64,000 nt of DNA from Ophioderma brevispina (GCA_023653785.1 JAMKCH010002965.1:62001-126000), one strand, 5' to 3'; counted from the first letter of the stretch, positions 1 through 12,184 are shown. A program made the numbers and translations. The notes: generated by a model not told the origin, from the letters alone.

Positions 1-289
1 ACCTTGGCGATAGTTTAATAGATGACTTCCATGCATGGATTGAAGACAGTGATCTAGCACAAGTTCATTTCCCTTCCGCATGCACTTTGTCCGCCAGCTC
101 TTCCATCATCTTTCCTTGTTTCTCTATCTTTCTCCTTTACTCGAAAAACTTGCGAGATGTGAAACATTGTATTGCCACGATACTGTGAAAAGCTGTTTGA
201 AATTATTTGAGGGGGTGGTCTTATTTTTGTCAATTTACCAGATGGATAAAAGGCAAATATAACGACCAGAAACACAAAAGTCATTTTAA

Positions 290-638
290 AGGTGCAAACC
301 GAGAGAGATTTCGAGGCCCAAAATTTGTGTCAAATAGAATTCATATAGAATGACACTCAATAGATTCTTACCTTGTATTTTGCTACGAAAAGTCTTAAAA
401 GAGAGAAAAAAGATGCTTTTGATCGCTTATATTTCAAATATTATAACATAGGCTGAATTTTGTATTTGCTCCTTATGCAAAGTTTAAATTAACAATTTCT
501 GTACCAAAGATAAACATTTCTCAGCTTAATTCCTATCAGATGAGGATAATTTTGATGGATAAGCGTTTACCATCAGGACAAATAATCAAGTACTTTCGAT
601 TTTTTAGGGACACCTGATATGTGAAATTTGTTGCACAT
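290..638 (+). mobile_element. TTAA-flanked MITE, family 1, copy 1
   Basis: A 349-bp non-autonomous element. It begins AGGTGCAAAC and ends GTTGCACAT, with TTAA immediately outside both ends (286-289 and 639-642). It aligns along its whole length with the copy at 5656-6005. Shared internal landmarks include ACACTCAATAGATT, TAGGCTGAATTT, ATTTGCTCC and TTAGGGACACCTG. There is no reading frame of note, so mobilisation must have been in trans. The TTAA flank resembles piggyBac-type targeting, but a TA target inside TTAA (mariner-type) cannot be excluded. Confidence 0.75.
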
Positions 639-642
639 TTAA

Positions 643-2270
643 ATGTGTACCAATCAATCTTCAGCCTGGAGCCCACCACCAACCCCATCAAACCTTTGAT
701 TTTGGTCTCAAAAGAAGGCCTCATTTTCTTATCCCATCTTATGTGCAAAACATTTTGGCTATGTACGTTTCTACAAACTGAAATATGGTTTGTCCACAAT
801 TAATGGAAATTATAATGCTTAGGAATCTATAAGATATTTTAAGTGCACAAATGTTGGATTCAAATAACAATTTGGAATTAGAATTATCTTGTAAACAGGT
901 GAGACAGTTAAATTAATGTAATAAAGTTGTTATTTTGTTTTAAAAAAAGACTGGCAGGATCCAAACTACAAAGGTTTGACTAAACTCAAGTGACAAAAGA
1001 TACAACCACGGTGTGCTGGCAATATGGCAGACCGAGTAAATGAGGGAGAAAAAAATAGTACTACAAAAAAGGTAAATCCTTCCCCATTTGTGAGAAATTC
1101 TTGCAGCAAAATGCACTTTTTTCAGTCTACCTACGTGCAGATACGAGCAAAACAAATGCAAGTGCAGGCTACAAATACGAAACAGACGGGGGAACCAATA
1201 GCAGACGGCCACCATTAAAAGATACACACAAATGCATTAAAAAAAAGTAACAATGAACTTGACTCATAACAATTCCAAGAATAGCTTCCCTGGTTATGGA
1301 TCAGGAAAGCGCTATAGTTTTATAATGCAGAGAATGAGTTGTGAAACAATCCCATCATGCTTTGCAATTTAGAAATAGTCATGTGACCTCCTAATGTGGA
1401 AAGACCCAAATTTGTGTTTTCAGTTTTCACGGGTGTAGTGGTACCAGGTCAGCCTTAATTATTATGGAACCTGATAGTTTGCCAAAAAATAGTAGTTGTA
1501 ATCAAAAGGGAATTTTGTGTTGTAGTTACCCATTTAGTTAATCTAAAAACAAATTTGATAATCTTTTCGTTAAAAAAAAGCTTCCAATGCCCCATGGATT
1601 GGTTAAAATTGTCATCTGTTTCAAACCTGAGTGTATGGAGATTCTGCTGGGAGCGTAGTTTTTAGAAAAAATGAATCCAGCAATGTTTTCACCTTCGTTC
1701 CTGTAATCCCGGACCTTCGTCGTAAATCCGGACATCAATCAGCGACTTATATGAAACAGAAGATTAGTAATTCTTCAGCAGAAATTGCTGTATGGAAGAG
1801 ATGGAAGCATGTAGAAAACGTTCTTATTTGCCATTGTTATAAAATGATCACACAGCCAAAACACCAGGTGACTTGAGCTAAAATGAGGATGTCAAAAGCC
1901 CCGGAGGATAATAAACCTTTTCACAAGCTGAGCGAGAGATCGGTTATTAGACTATCAATCTTGCTTTCTTTTCACAGCAATCCACAGCAAAAGATTGGTC
2001 ACTGGGCAATCAATTTCTCTTACGGAGGTTAGATGAGAGATGGGTCATTTTAATAGTTCTTTAGCGAAAGGTATTTGGCCTGTAGATGAGCTCAGCATAC
2101 AATTTCTAAAGTTGGTATTCTCTCTGTGTTCACATTAAAAGGGCATGATAATTTTATTGGGAAAAAGATGTATGTACATATCATAATTAGGAGGTTTATT
2201 CTGTTTCCAATTAGCTATTCCAATGAATTTCATGCACCCTTGTGAATTGCAACAACTGGAACTGAGCTTC
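643..2270. other. unassigned intergenic sequence
   Basis: AT-rich sequence without a recognisable gene. The short open frames on both strands have no family signature and no splice context. Nothing repeated elsewhere in the window was recognised here with confidence. Confidence 0.6.
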
Positions 2271-2757
2271 CCATGGGGGTATTAAATTCATTTGGAATAG
2301 CCATATGGAATCACCATGGTCAGGTCATGATCAATGCGCATGGTTGTCATATGAAGTGCATGTGACACCCATGCATTGATGCACATGGTTGTCATATGAA
2401 GTGCATGTGATACCCATGCATTGATGCACATGGTTGTCATATGAAGTGCATGTGACACCCATGCATTGATGCACATGGTTGTCATATGAAGTGCATGCGA
2501 TACCCATGCATTGATGCACATGGTTGTCATATGAAGTGCATGTGATACCCATGCATTGATGCACATGGTTGTCATATGAAGTGCATGTGATACCCATGCA
2601 TTGATTCACATGGTTGTCATATGAAGTACATGTGATACCCATGCATTGATCAAGACCTGACCTTGGTTGTTACATACAGTGCATGGTATAACCAAGGCAT
2701 TGATCATGCCCTGATCATGGTTATGCCAAATAAATTCTACCCCCCCCCCCATGTGGG
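2271..2757. mobile_element. inverted-repeat element with internal 45-bp tandem array
   Basis: The left arm (about 2271-2337) begins CATGGGGGTATTAAATTCAT and includes GGTCAGGTCATGATCAATG. Its reverse complement recurs imperfectly at the right end (about 2697-2757), with a second partial copy at 2643-2665. The interior is a tandem array. This is the layout of a non-autonomous DNA transposon carrying a satellite. A target-site duplication could not be fixed, because the right end runs into a poly-C tract. Confidence 0.65.
2338..2650. repeat. 45-bp tandem repeat, about 7 copies
   Basis: The unit contains ATGGTTGTCATATGAAG, then TGCATGTGAYACCC and ATGCATTGATGCAC, repeated at an exact 45-bp period with only scattered substitutions (ACACC or ATACC, GCATGTGA or GCATGCGA). 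Because 45 is divisible by three, the minus strand shows long periodic open frames. These are products of the repeat and not protein evidence. Confidence 0.95.
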
Positions 2758-4090
2758 TGACATAAAATCGCTTCCAGTCTTGCCTTCTTTAGGTGGGTGT
2801 ATGGGAGCCATCTAGAATAGCCCAATGGAACTGCCCACTGAGTAACACTGAACTAATGATTGACCATCTAACATAGCATAGAATTAGATTGAAGACGTTC
2901 CATTTGCACAAATACGATTTTTGTAAAAGTGGATATTAAAAAGTTGAAACCCAACTTTCCATTTCTCATCGGGCTGATTTTGCCGCATTCAATGCACTGA
3001 TTACATTGATCAAATGTCATCCAAGCGACATCTGCCCAGATTTATCTATTCATTTCACTTTTCAAATCCGTTTCATTTATCTTGTATTTGCCGAGGAATT
3101 GGACGTGGCATGGGACTATGATCTCCTCAATGATTGCTAAAACTTAATAATGGTTGACCAGATCATACGTCTGATTTTCATGTTTCTCCCGCATGTGGGA
3201 GCTATCAACAAAAGAAACTATGAGTACAAATTTTCCACCATGGTTATGAGAAAAGATATTTTTTTTTCTGATTTCCCCCCCCCCCTACAATCTCAATTTT
3301 GATGGGTAAACTGTGGGGACAAGGTTGTAGGATTTTTGGTCACCACCTCTAAGGCAAATGGCCCCCCCCAAAACAGTGAAAAAACAAAACATTAACTGAA
3401 TAATGTATCCGTGGGGCAGACCGGGGCACTGACATTGGAAAGAGGTACGGGTATTTGCGACCCTTAAGACCCCATTTTCGCATCTCTCCAGCCAGTTCTT
3501 AAGGTCCCCTTTTCAGAAAATATTGGCCCCAGAAACTGAATTTTAGCATTTTCTAGCTTCCCAAGCCTGCAAATTTCGGCAAATTTCATTCCCAACCCCT
3601 ATTTCGTAGACAAACCTTCACCAGCCCCCAATTTTGAATCGGGGCCCGCACATCCCTACCTGAAAAAATTAATCCCCCCCGGGCACTGTATAAGAAGGAC
3701 TTTGAAGTTGCAATGTCAGTTGATGTTGAGAGTAACACATGCGGTTTGGTTTGATGCCGATGAAAATTATCTCTGAAGTTAAAATGTTCGTCAAGTTCAG
3801 ATCTCCAACACATAGTTGGTGAATTATAACATGTTGGAGCGTTGTTGTCCTCTAATGCAAACCTACTACTGTGATTTTTTTTCTGTTTAAAAGTTCATGT
3901 CCAACCCCCTTGATGAAAATGTCTTTTCCCACTCACAATTTTTGTATTCACTCAATCCTCGTCCCCCAGTGTCAATAATGACCCCTACCATAGAAGCATT
4001 TTTTTCTTTGCACTCTGTATCTGCAAAGTTAAAGACAAAAAAAAAACACCTTTATGCACGCTTATAAGCTTTTCTACCATTCTCTTTTAA
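2758..4090. other. unassigned intergenic sequence with C and T homopolymers
   Basis: No gene seen. It holds a poly-T/poly-C junction at about 3250-3286 and further C runs near 3361-3368 and 3675. These are typical of low-complexity genomic sequence and are error-prone in assemblies. Confidence 0.6.
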
Positions 4091-4294
4091 TTCAAAGATT
4101 GAAATTTCATCTTATTGCTGTGCACTCACCACAGACGAAGAAGATTGAAAAGGCAATCTTTTAGATTGACATTTCATTGTTTGAAGTTAGATAAAATTAC
4201 AATTAAAATAATTTCAATCTAAAATATTGACTTTTCAATCTTTCTTCATCTGTGCTGAGTGCACACTCAATTGAAATTTCAATCTTTGGAATTC
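4091..4294. mobile_element. palindromic MITE-like element
   Basis: The two ends are long inverted repeats. The left end reads AATTCAAAGATTGAAATTTC, and the right end is its near-exact reverse complement. Within the arms, GTGCACTCACCACAGACGAA is mirrored by the complement of TTCATCTGTGCTGAGTGCAC, and the GATTGAAAAG / CTTTTCAATC pair also matches. The arms are about 90 bp with a short AT-rich centre. No coding capacity is present. Confidence 0.75.
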
Positions 4295-5651
4295 AGAGAG
4301 ATGCATGTCTTTCATTGGCTGATTACATAATATAACCTTATTAACAACCAATCAGATTGATTTTTAGTGCCCAGGGAATTAAAATTTGCATTTGAATTGT
4401 TACTGATGAAAAAATATGAAAATAAAAAAAAATGCAAAATAACCTGCTATGAAGTAATGACATTCGTTATCATGTGACCTATATAATGTATAACACTCAT
4501 ATCATTGAAAAACAGGATGTTATCTTGAACCAACAAACCGGTTTCAAGGTCATTGAGGCCAATCTTAATGTGACCAATAAGACGAGGTATGGATCCTTTT
4601 GAGGAATAAACTGCTCTGCGTTCTTTGTGAAGTCACCAGTAAGGCCTTGAGTGTTAAGGGTTTACAGTTTTCAAAAGTGGTTTTAAAGTGGGTCCCACAG
4701 TACAGAATTATATTAAGTTAAACTCTGTCCTTAATTTCCTTGATCTATATTTTTGTGAAATATGGAATAAAATGGGTCAAATTTTGACAAGATTGATCGG
4801 ATGAATTCCTGGACTTGAAACTGTTATGGCTCAAATTGTGTTCTCACCCTATCTTCAGGTGCTTGTTGACTAGACTTGAATTAAGGACTTTTTAGGCTAT
4901 TGATTTGAGATGGGCTTCGATGCAAGACTATATGGATCAGAAGGTGTCTGAAATGAAATGGTGGTTCCATCTGATTTGTTTTGTTACGCCTTCACAAGGC
5001 AGCTGCCGTGCAATCTCGTATTTTATTTTTTTTTATCTCCGAGCGCTTCAGATTTGAGCTGTAGTAAAACCAGCACTCCATGGCGAAGCTTGCTGTGGCC
5101 TACTTTAACGTGATTACTGCTATCAATTATGTATTAAACCATCAGTGATCCTTAAGAAGAAAAAAAGTAGAAAAAGCCGCGTGGGCATGCATTTGGAATA
5201 CTTTGCACTTCCTGCGAGTAAAGAGTGGCGCGGCAAAGTTTTTTTTCTCCCTTCTCATCCCAGTTTTTGTTCGTAGACTTTGGAAGAATGAAGTAGATAT
5301 ATATACATATGTTCTCTTTTGATAACATCCTTCAGGGTTATTAACACAGATTCTGAACAACTAGTGTAGTATAGTCGATATATGTATAATGTACTAACAT
5401 AATGTAAACTTCACTTTTTTTTTGGCAAAAGGCTTCAATTTGTGAAATTTGAAAATTGGTGAAAATCGTGTCCTGAATCATTGTGTTGATAAAGAATACA
5501 TTTGATGATTACATTAACAAACATTACTGCTGTATAAGATGTTTTAATCATCTATTCATTGAAATGGAGGAGCTCCTCCAAAAGCTTTTGTAAGAAATGT
5601 AAAAGTGGGTCAACATTATGAAAAATTGGACTATGTTTGGGTCACTCACCT
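4295..5651. other. unassigned intergenic sequence
   Basis: No gene, RNA or repeat was recognised. Short open frames are scattered and lack family motifs. Confidence 0.55.
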
Positions 5652-5655
5652 TTAA

Positions 5656-6005
5656 AGGTGCAACGAGAGATTTCAAGTCATCCATATTTTCTGTAATATG
5701 TAGTGATTTCATATAGATTAGACACTCAATAGATTTCCTACCTTTTATTCGGCTACAGAAATAACTTAAAAATGAAAACAAAAGGTGATTTGTATGTGCT
5801 TATATTTCAATAGAAAACTTAGGCTGAATTTCATATTTGCTCCTATATGAAATTAGAAATTTCACAATTTTTGTACCAAAGAAACAGTTTTCAGCTTAAT
5901 CCTTCCAGGTGGGAATTTTTTGACAGAAAGCTTTACACCAGTGCAAAAATCAGAATTTTCACATTTTTTAGGGACACCTGTTATTTGATATCTCTTGTTG
6001 CACCT
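5656..6005 (+). mobile_element. TTAA-flanked MITE, family 1, copy 2
   Basis: A 350-bp element with perfect termini AGGTGCAAC...GTTGCACCT, flanked on both sides by TTAA (5652-5655 and 6006-6009). It is homologous throughout to copy 1 at 290-638 and in the same orientation. The two copies differ by many substitutions and small indels, so this is an old family. Confidence 0.8.
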
Positions 6006-6009
6006 TTAA

Positions 6010-6761
6010 CATGGTAATTTTATACAAGAGAGTAGGTGCTGAGCTCTACTATGATAGAATCAAAGTATAGTGTAGCTGCAACCGGTGCATGCATGTAGGG
6101 CATAATGCTTGCTTTTGTTAGAAGTGCGATCGCACTCGGAATACTGTGTGAATCACAAAATAGTATTATGGTGCATCTATACCGATAAGGTATAGCCCGT
6201 GAGAGGCAATGCCGTGTAGGAATTGACTCCTTCTACCAGACACACTCAAACACCCAGTTAAAGATTTGCTAAAGCAGAACCAAGACCTGAAATAAGTAGG
6301 GTCTGGGGAAAATTGACCACTGCTAAAGGCAAAATGCCCTGGTTCTGAACCACAAAACTGTCCATTTGGCAATGACCAGATGCAATAAACTGTTAAAAAA
6401 ACCAAAAATTGCTCTGGATCTGAAATCCTTTTAGCAAGTCATGATCAAAACACCCTGAAATGTAACCAAACTTGGTTGTAAATGGCAAATGTGAAAGCTA
6501 TAACTGTAAATTTTCAGAACGCTAAATGTAACCCTTTTGAACACCGGACACGTGTTATTTACGTTTTGTGATAAATACTTCCAGTTCCTTAAAATATGTG
6601 AAAAATAATTAAGAATTCTGAAGGGTGAACACTTAAGACGCCTAAAAAACGCCATGTCAAAGGTGTCCGATGTGTTCTCAGTGACTCCGAAGAAAAATTA
6701 CCTTTTTTATTTACTCTGAGGCAGCAAAAAATGGAGTAGTATTCGAATGTAATCATTTTAA
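6010..6761. other. unassigned intergenic sequence
   Basis: No gene recognised. Two antisense open frames of about 75-80 codons lie here but have no family signature. Confidence 0.5.
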
Positions 6762-7070
6762 AGGTGCTTGTTCCGATTGTCTTGGGACCCCCATGATTAC
6801 CCGGAAGTAGGACAAATTTTAGATATCAGATAAAGGCCATATTTTTTCATTGTCCTGAAAATTTATCTTTCAGCCAATCGTCTCGATACAGATAAAAAAC
6901 TACCATTTTAATGGTTAACCATCAAATATTAGCCACAGTAGTGAATAGGGTGCACTATGAATTATCGCCGTTAAAAACGCAAGTTTGTTTCCAACGGTAC
7001 TTATGGTCAGGTGTACAAGTGTGATCTCATATAAGTAGAGAACGAAAGACAAAAATCGGAACCAAGCACT
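6762..7070 (-). mobile_element. TTAA-flanked MITE, family 2, copy 1
   Basis: A 309-bp element with termini AGGTGCTTGTTCCGAT / ATCGGAACCAAGCACT and TTAA on both sides (6758-6761 and 7071-7074). Its reverse complement aligns with the copies at 11747-12110 and 45346-45697. Shared landmarks are GTTCTCTACTT, AGTACCGTTGGAAACAAA, CCCTATTCA, a GGTTAACCATT block and ACTTCCGGGTAATCA. Non-coding. Confidence 0.75.
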
Positions 7071-7548
7071 TTAATTAGTTTTCGAATATTTAGGAACTGG
7101 ACGATTTATCACAGAAGAAAAGTAAAATGAACAAGTCAGGGGTTCAAAAAGGTGTTACATTTGGGTTTGTTCTGAAAAATTTACAGGGTAATAAAACACA
7201 AAATTTTTGGGAAAGGGCCACAATGACATTACCAGAAAAGTGTGTCCCAGTGCTTTTGGAAACCCAGATTTTTTTGTGATGACATTTTTTATAAGTCCTT
7301 CCAATGTTATTAAATCATCCTTATAGCCTAAGACTTGGCCAAATTAAATAGGGACTCAACACTCTTTTCTAATATAAGATGATTTAGTATTTTTATGTCT
7401 GCTATACAGAAACCCCAAAGCTATTAGTGCCGATAGAACAGCATGGAAAATTAAAAGCTCAGCTTTTGTTATTCGTTTGTAGTTTTCATCCTAGAAACCG
7501 GAAATATTCTCAGTAGGTGTTCTAAAAGCAATCACATGTTGAGTTAAG
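7071..7548. other. unassigned intergenic sequence
   Basis: AT-rich, with no recognised gene or repeat. Confidence 0.5.
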
Positions 7549-7800
7549 TAAATTCTGATCCTTTTAATGGCCACAAGGGCGTAAACTTGATTCGCCTGTT
7601 GCCTTGAAAGGGCCACCCCGCAAAACCATTGCATTATGGGATTCATTTTTCTTTTAATGTTTGAGCCTACGTAAAGCTCAAATCTTTTTACAAAAATATG
7701 TATCCCCATAATGCATTGTTTTTTGCAGGACAACCTTTTCAAGGCGAAAGGTGTAACTCGAGTTACGCCTCTTGCCATAAAGGGCCGAATTTGTATCCTC
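7549..7800. mobile_element. palindromic MITE-like element
   Basis: The arms are imperfect inverted repeats. Left-arm blocks ATGGCCACAAGGGCG, TTGCCTTGAAAGG and CATTGCATTATGGG are mirrored on the right by complements of CGCCTCTTGCCATAAAGGGC, CCTTTTCAAGGCG and CCCCATAATGCATTG. The centre is at about 7680. It is non-coding and probably a fold-back MITE. Confidence 0.65.
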
Positions 7801-7837
7801 AGAATTCTCATGTCCCTTTACTGAGGAGGTTCAATAA

Positions 7838-7915
7838 GTCGAGGTACAATAAAGTCGAGGTACAATAAAGTCGAGGTACAATACAGTCGAGGTACATAAA
7901 GGTCTAGGTAAATAA
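7838..7915. repeat. 16-bp minisatellite
   Basis: About four to five copies of GTCGAGGTACAATAAA in direct tandem, decaying at the right end to GTCTAGGTAAATAAAA. Confidence 0.9.
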
Positions 7916-8126
7916 AAGTCTGGTCAGATCTGTACTACGTTATGCAAGAACATGGGAAACACTTGAATCTGACACCATGGTCACGATATGCCACACTAGC
8001 AGTCGATGGTCGAGTATAGCAATAAATGTGTATCGATTGAGCTATTTGTAATGTTTATGAATTAGTCAAGAGTAGTTTTGATGACATTGACTTATTTATA
8101 TGTTTGAATTTTTGGATGCATACTAG

Positions 8127-8986
8127 TAGGGTTTGCAAAGGGGTGGCAATTTCCGGAATTTTGGAAACTTTCCGGGAATTTGGATGGGCCCCGGTAATTT
8201 GGGAATTTTCGGGAATTTTCAATTTTGGTAATTTATTATGTTTAAGCATTTTAAAACATTTGTCTCCAGGAATAAATTAAACCATGTTTGTTTAGGCCTT
8301 GTCTTGCATTTAAAATAGAAAATACTGGTAAGTACATTAATAAGACTTGTTAGTTTTACAAGAGTGTTCATCTTCAGTTTGCAAATGAACCTGTGGAATT
8401 CAAGTATAATTAGCAATTGGCCGATTTTCAGATTTTTTCATGGAAATCCAAATTTAAATTTTTATTTATTTGTATCCTTTTTGAGGCATTTGGTGTTGAT
8501 GTCAGTAAACTCGCCTCAAACTGTAATACAAAAATTGTGGAAATTGGATTTTCAAAAACCTCTGGCTGATTTGCTGAATTTCCACTGAAAATTGGTCACA
8601 GGGAGCATCAAACCTTTTACGTTAAAGTTGTTTGGAAGATAAGTTCTCATACTCTTAAGTGACTCAAAGTTGTGTAGTTTTAACAGAATCCAAAACTACA
8701 AGCCGTGAAGTGATATATAGAATACAAAATAAAAGAGTTGGTGGTTATTCATTTTCTCAGTTGTGTAAAACATGCTATGTTTTTGCTGTATGTTCTTCTG
8801 TAGGCATTTCGGTTGTACAGAGTAATATCCGAATTTGAACAAAAGGCCCTTATAGTTTTGTATCAATTCAAAAGATTGTTTTGAAAATTCCCGAAAAATT
8901 TTCCAAATTCCCATAAATTTCCTGGTTAATTTCCCAAAATTTCCAAGGAATTTCCGTCTGAAATTCCGCGGACTTTTGCAACCCTA
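8127..8986. mobile_element. hAT-like non-autonomous DNA transposon
   Basis: An 860-bp element with terminal inverted repeats TAGGGTTTGCAAAGG...CTTTTGCAACCCTA. The subterminal regions on both sides are dense in TTCCGGGAATTT-like motifs and their complements. The 8 bp before the left end (CATACTAG) and after the right end (AGTACTAG) share six of eight positions, fitting the 8-bp target duplication of hAT elements. The interior holds only short open frames without transposase motifs. Confidence 0.7.
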
Positions 8987-8994
8987 AGTACTAG

Positions 8995-10178
8995 TGACCC
9001 CTCCCCAGTGGGAGTACTACCATCTTAATTACCGTTCTTCTGATTGGTTGTTGTATGGTTGTTCAATTGAGTACCAATAATATAGTTCTAAATCAGTAAA
9101 ATTTAGCCCTACCATCATTCTTACCATCGTGCTATTGGGGTTCATAAAATCCCATGAGTTCCCAAAACTGAGCAAAAAAAAAGACCCATAAACGGGACTG
9201 ATGTGGACCATTGCCTTAAGCTAACTTTTTAATTTAAATATGAAACCAAGATATATTTGTGCAAGTCATGTTAATGGAAACACAACGGTTGGTATTCAGT
9301 AAAATGGGATTTTTTTAACAGCTTGATTTGGCACACAATAATTCAGAATTCCGGGGAAACAGGTACACAAGAATTGGATGAAATGAGAGGTGGTATTGAC
9401 CAACACATCTATCACTAATTTGATGTACTGTCCCACTAAGCACGGACACTCGCAACTAACCCCAACTAATCCCATAATGCAATTATAATAAGGTAATTAC
9501 CGAGAAAATGACTCTTGAAAAAAGGGGAATTCATCCTACAAATGAGTCTGAAAAACACCTCATCTTATGTATAAGCAATAGGCCGGTTGGAATCGGGGAT
9601 AAATCATGCCCTGTGGCAGCTTTGGTAGCGTTGCTTACCTACCCTCTTACCCATACGCTTGTTGACCCACAACGTTTATTTCATCAGGGGTTTTTGTTTC
9701 ATTTTGACAATTGGCTCTTGTCTAATCAATCACTCTAAAGACATTTCGTGTAACAACCTATTACGTTTCCGCCACCGATTGACATTTAAGTGGATCGTCC
9801 CAGCTAAATGGTCTTGACCTGATTTAGGACATCGTGAAATAGTAACCGGAGTGGAAAAGTGTAACTAATTACTGCGACGTGGTGATAGCTTTAGGTGGGT
9901 AATCATAAAAATAATACAATTTTAATGCATTGGGCTTCTTAGATTTTTGCTCTCCCATCCAACATCCTTCAGCATTTTGTGTATACATCCAATTTGAAAT
10001 TGAGTCGTATACTAAGATTCTTACAGGCATTAAATGTTTTAATCTGTAGGATTTAATCTGATTTTTGGAGAAGGTGCGTGTTGATTTACAATCGAATTTT
10101 TGAGAAAGCTCAATTTTTGGCACTTTTGACTACTTTTGACTATCATAAGTTTGACATTTCTTTCTTTCAATATCTAGG
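8995..10178. other. unassigned intergenic sequence
   Basis: No supported gene. A 76-codon plus-strand open frame at 9508-9738 and an 84-codon minus-strand frame at 9869-10123 show no family motifs or convincing splice sites. Confidence 0.5.
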
Positions 10179-10305
10179 CCATAGGGTGTATTGAGTCAAT
10201 TCCACCATGCACCAGTTTTAGGAAATTTCACCTTCAATAAGGTCATGTGATCCCATAAAAAATCCTTTTCCGCAAGACACAAAAACCCTAACCATTTTAG
10301 CCCAC
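10179..10305 (-). repeat. fragment of the 1.9-kb dispersed repeat, inverted
   Basis: The reverse complement matches the right end of the 15.56-17.53 kb repeat. Shared blocks are GGGATCACATGA, GGTGAAATTTC, AAAACTGGTGCA, ATTGACTCA and ACACCCT. A solo terminal fragment suggests this edge is a true repeat boundary. Confidence 0.6.
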
Positions 10306-10577
10306 AAATCAATATATGTGGTTGTTATTTATATTGTGGTTTTCCTTATATACTTAATGAATTTTTATAGTGATTTATGAAATGTTTTGTGGTTCTTAAA
10401 CTTCTTGAATACTTTTTCCCTAAGTACAAATGTGTTTTAGTATCTTACTGTACTGGTTGATCATTTGGATCGAGACTATACTTTTGATTACCACCAAATG
10501 GCGGGCCTGATAACGTGCAAACTGATATGGATAATGTAGGCGCAAGACCGATGCAAGAGACTCAGTGTGGTCTCCTC

Positions 10578-11474
10578 TTAAAATGAAAGAGTGAAAAATC
10601 ACTCTGACTTTCGAGTTATTTTAATTAACTCCTATCGAGTGGCTTTTAGCTCTAAAGAGCGAGAAAATGCAACCCACACCTTTCACTCGCGGTTACAGAG
10701 CTCACTCTCTTACCGAATTGGGCTCAAAATGCCACGCTTCTTCGGAGTTAAGCCCACTCTGAACTCTTCTCGACCGTTTTAGCTCTAAAAAGAGTGAGAA
10801 ATGCGCACTCTTTTTCGGGAGTGAACTAATAGCGCATCAAACGCGCAATCGTGTGATTATTGTCGAACAACATGGCGGACAAGTTTAAGTGAGACCGTCA
10901 GCAAACGGTTTTTGAACGACGTTTGAAATTAAGTGAAGAAATCATAGATATCTTCACGGTTGAGTATATTGTAGTGTCGTTCACAGTTCATATGCATTTA
11001 TAGACACGTGTGGCAGCATTCAATGTTATTTACTTTATTACACTCGTACATACGGTAGTCTGCGCAAGGCTCCCGGCCAGGCTAGGCTTACACATGTACG
11101 AAACTCACCATTTGCATGTCAGGCATGCATACCGTGATCAGACACGTCATGCATGCCACAACTCATGCATGCTCACTGAATCCTGCCAATGATGCGCCAC
11201 CATATTCATTCATTTACGATTCTATGAATTATGACCTACTACAATACATATACCCCTCCCACCCCACCAAACAATACAAAATTCCTAAAGAGCACAACTC
11301 TATAAGACTGACTAGTTCACTCTAAAACGGAGTTATCAGTTCACTCTTTCCTTAGAGTTATTTTGTTCACTCTTTATTTTGAGTGGATCTCACTCTAAAA
11401 GATGCGTCACTCAGCGTTGCTCTTTTTTGGAGTGATATTTCACTCTTTTAGGTGATTTTCACTCTGCGTTTTAG
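10578..11474. mobile_element. GAGTGAAAAA inverted-repeat element, copy 1
   Basis: About 0.9 kb, homologous over its length to 62595-63426. Both halves are packed with GAGTGAAAAA, CACTCTTTTT and AGAGTGA motifs in opposite orientations, giving a fold-back structure. The left end abuts TTAA (10578-10581). The core, about 10850-11330, is shared between copies and contains the short frame starting at 10872. Pairs of GAGCTCACTCT and GGAGTGAACTAATAGC blocks mark the inner edge of the left arm. Confidence 0.75.
10872..10980 (+). pseudogene. short conserved frame inside GAGTGAAAAA element, copy 1
   Basis: ATGGCGGACAAG opens a frame that reads M-A-D-K-F-K, then a TGA, then RQQTVFERRLKLSEEIIDIF in the same frame. 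The copy at 62866 opens at the same place with ATGGCTGAACGA and reads MAERVKWSRHKRLTEFELK. The two together suggest a former coding sequence rich in basic residues, broken differently in each copy. I do not recognise the family; it could be a transposase N-terminus or a captured host exon. Confidence 0.35.
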
Positions 11475-11746
11475 AGAGATATTATGCCTGGCGTGCGCGC
11501 TGCTGTGCAATGCTCGATTACATTTGGTGTTACTTAACGCGCGGACGATAACCGAATATTCCCGCCTATGTGGTGGTAATCAAAGTATACAAACCTCAAC
11601 CTCCTGCACAGTATTATTGCTAAATCTTAGAGTGTTTTTCTCATTCCTTGATTTACAATCATTTGATAACAGAGAGTTTTTCTGAACATTTAGCCACATC
11701 ACCATGCCACATCACCATTCTTAACATGGGGATTTTTATTCCTTAA

Positions 11747-12110
11747 AGGTTTATGTTAAATTGTGTTCTCTACTTGAATATTAAGATCCTGGCCCTTGCA
11801 CATACACCATCACGTACTGTGGGAAACAAACTTGTAAAGCCCTATTCATACTGTTTTAAGATTGATGGTTAACCACTAAAAACAGCAGTTTTGTTTATAT
11901 CTTGGGAATGAAATGGCTTTGAGGGTCTCAAATTTCAGGACAACTATGAGAAAAATACAGGCCTTTCATCTGATATCAACTCGATAACTACTTCCGGTGG
12001 TAAAAAAAAAAAAAAAAAAAAAGATAAATGAGTTTGTTAATACAACAACAAAACAACACCCCCCCCCTTCTAAAATCAGGGTGGTCCCACAGACGATCGG
12101 AACACGCACT
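11747..12110 (+). mobile_element. TTAA-flanked MITE, family 2, copy 2
   Basis: Aligns with 45346-45697. Shared blocks include GTGGGAAACAAA, GGTTAACCACTAAAA, ATCTTGGGAATGAAATGG, AAAAATACAGGCCTT and ACTTCCGG. It starts after TTAA at 11743-11746 and ends at ATCGGAACACGCACT before a TTTAA. A poly-A run (12003-12022) and a poly-C run interrupt its right part. Confidence 0.7.
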
Positions 12111-12184
12111 TTAAATAGAGGGAAATTAATTACAGGTGTTAGAAAATCAAAATTGACTCTGGAAAGTGACATTAACTTTAATGC

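Noticed and set aside
2288..2642. Long minus-strand repetitive open frames (HNHVHQCMGITCTSY-type peptides)
   Set aside because: They are translations of a 45-bp non-coding tandem repeat, open in more than one frame because 45 is divisible by three.
2335..2650. CRISPR-like interpretation of regular repeats
   Set aside because: Units are contiguous with no unique spacers, and the genome is eukaryotic.
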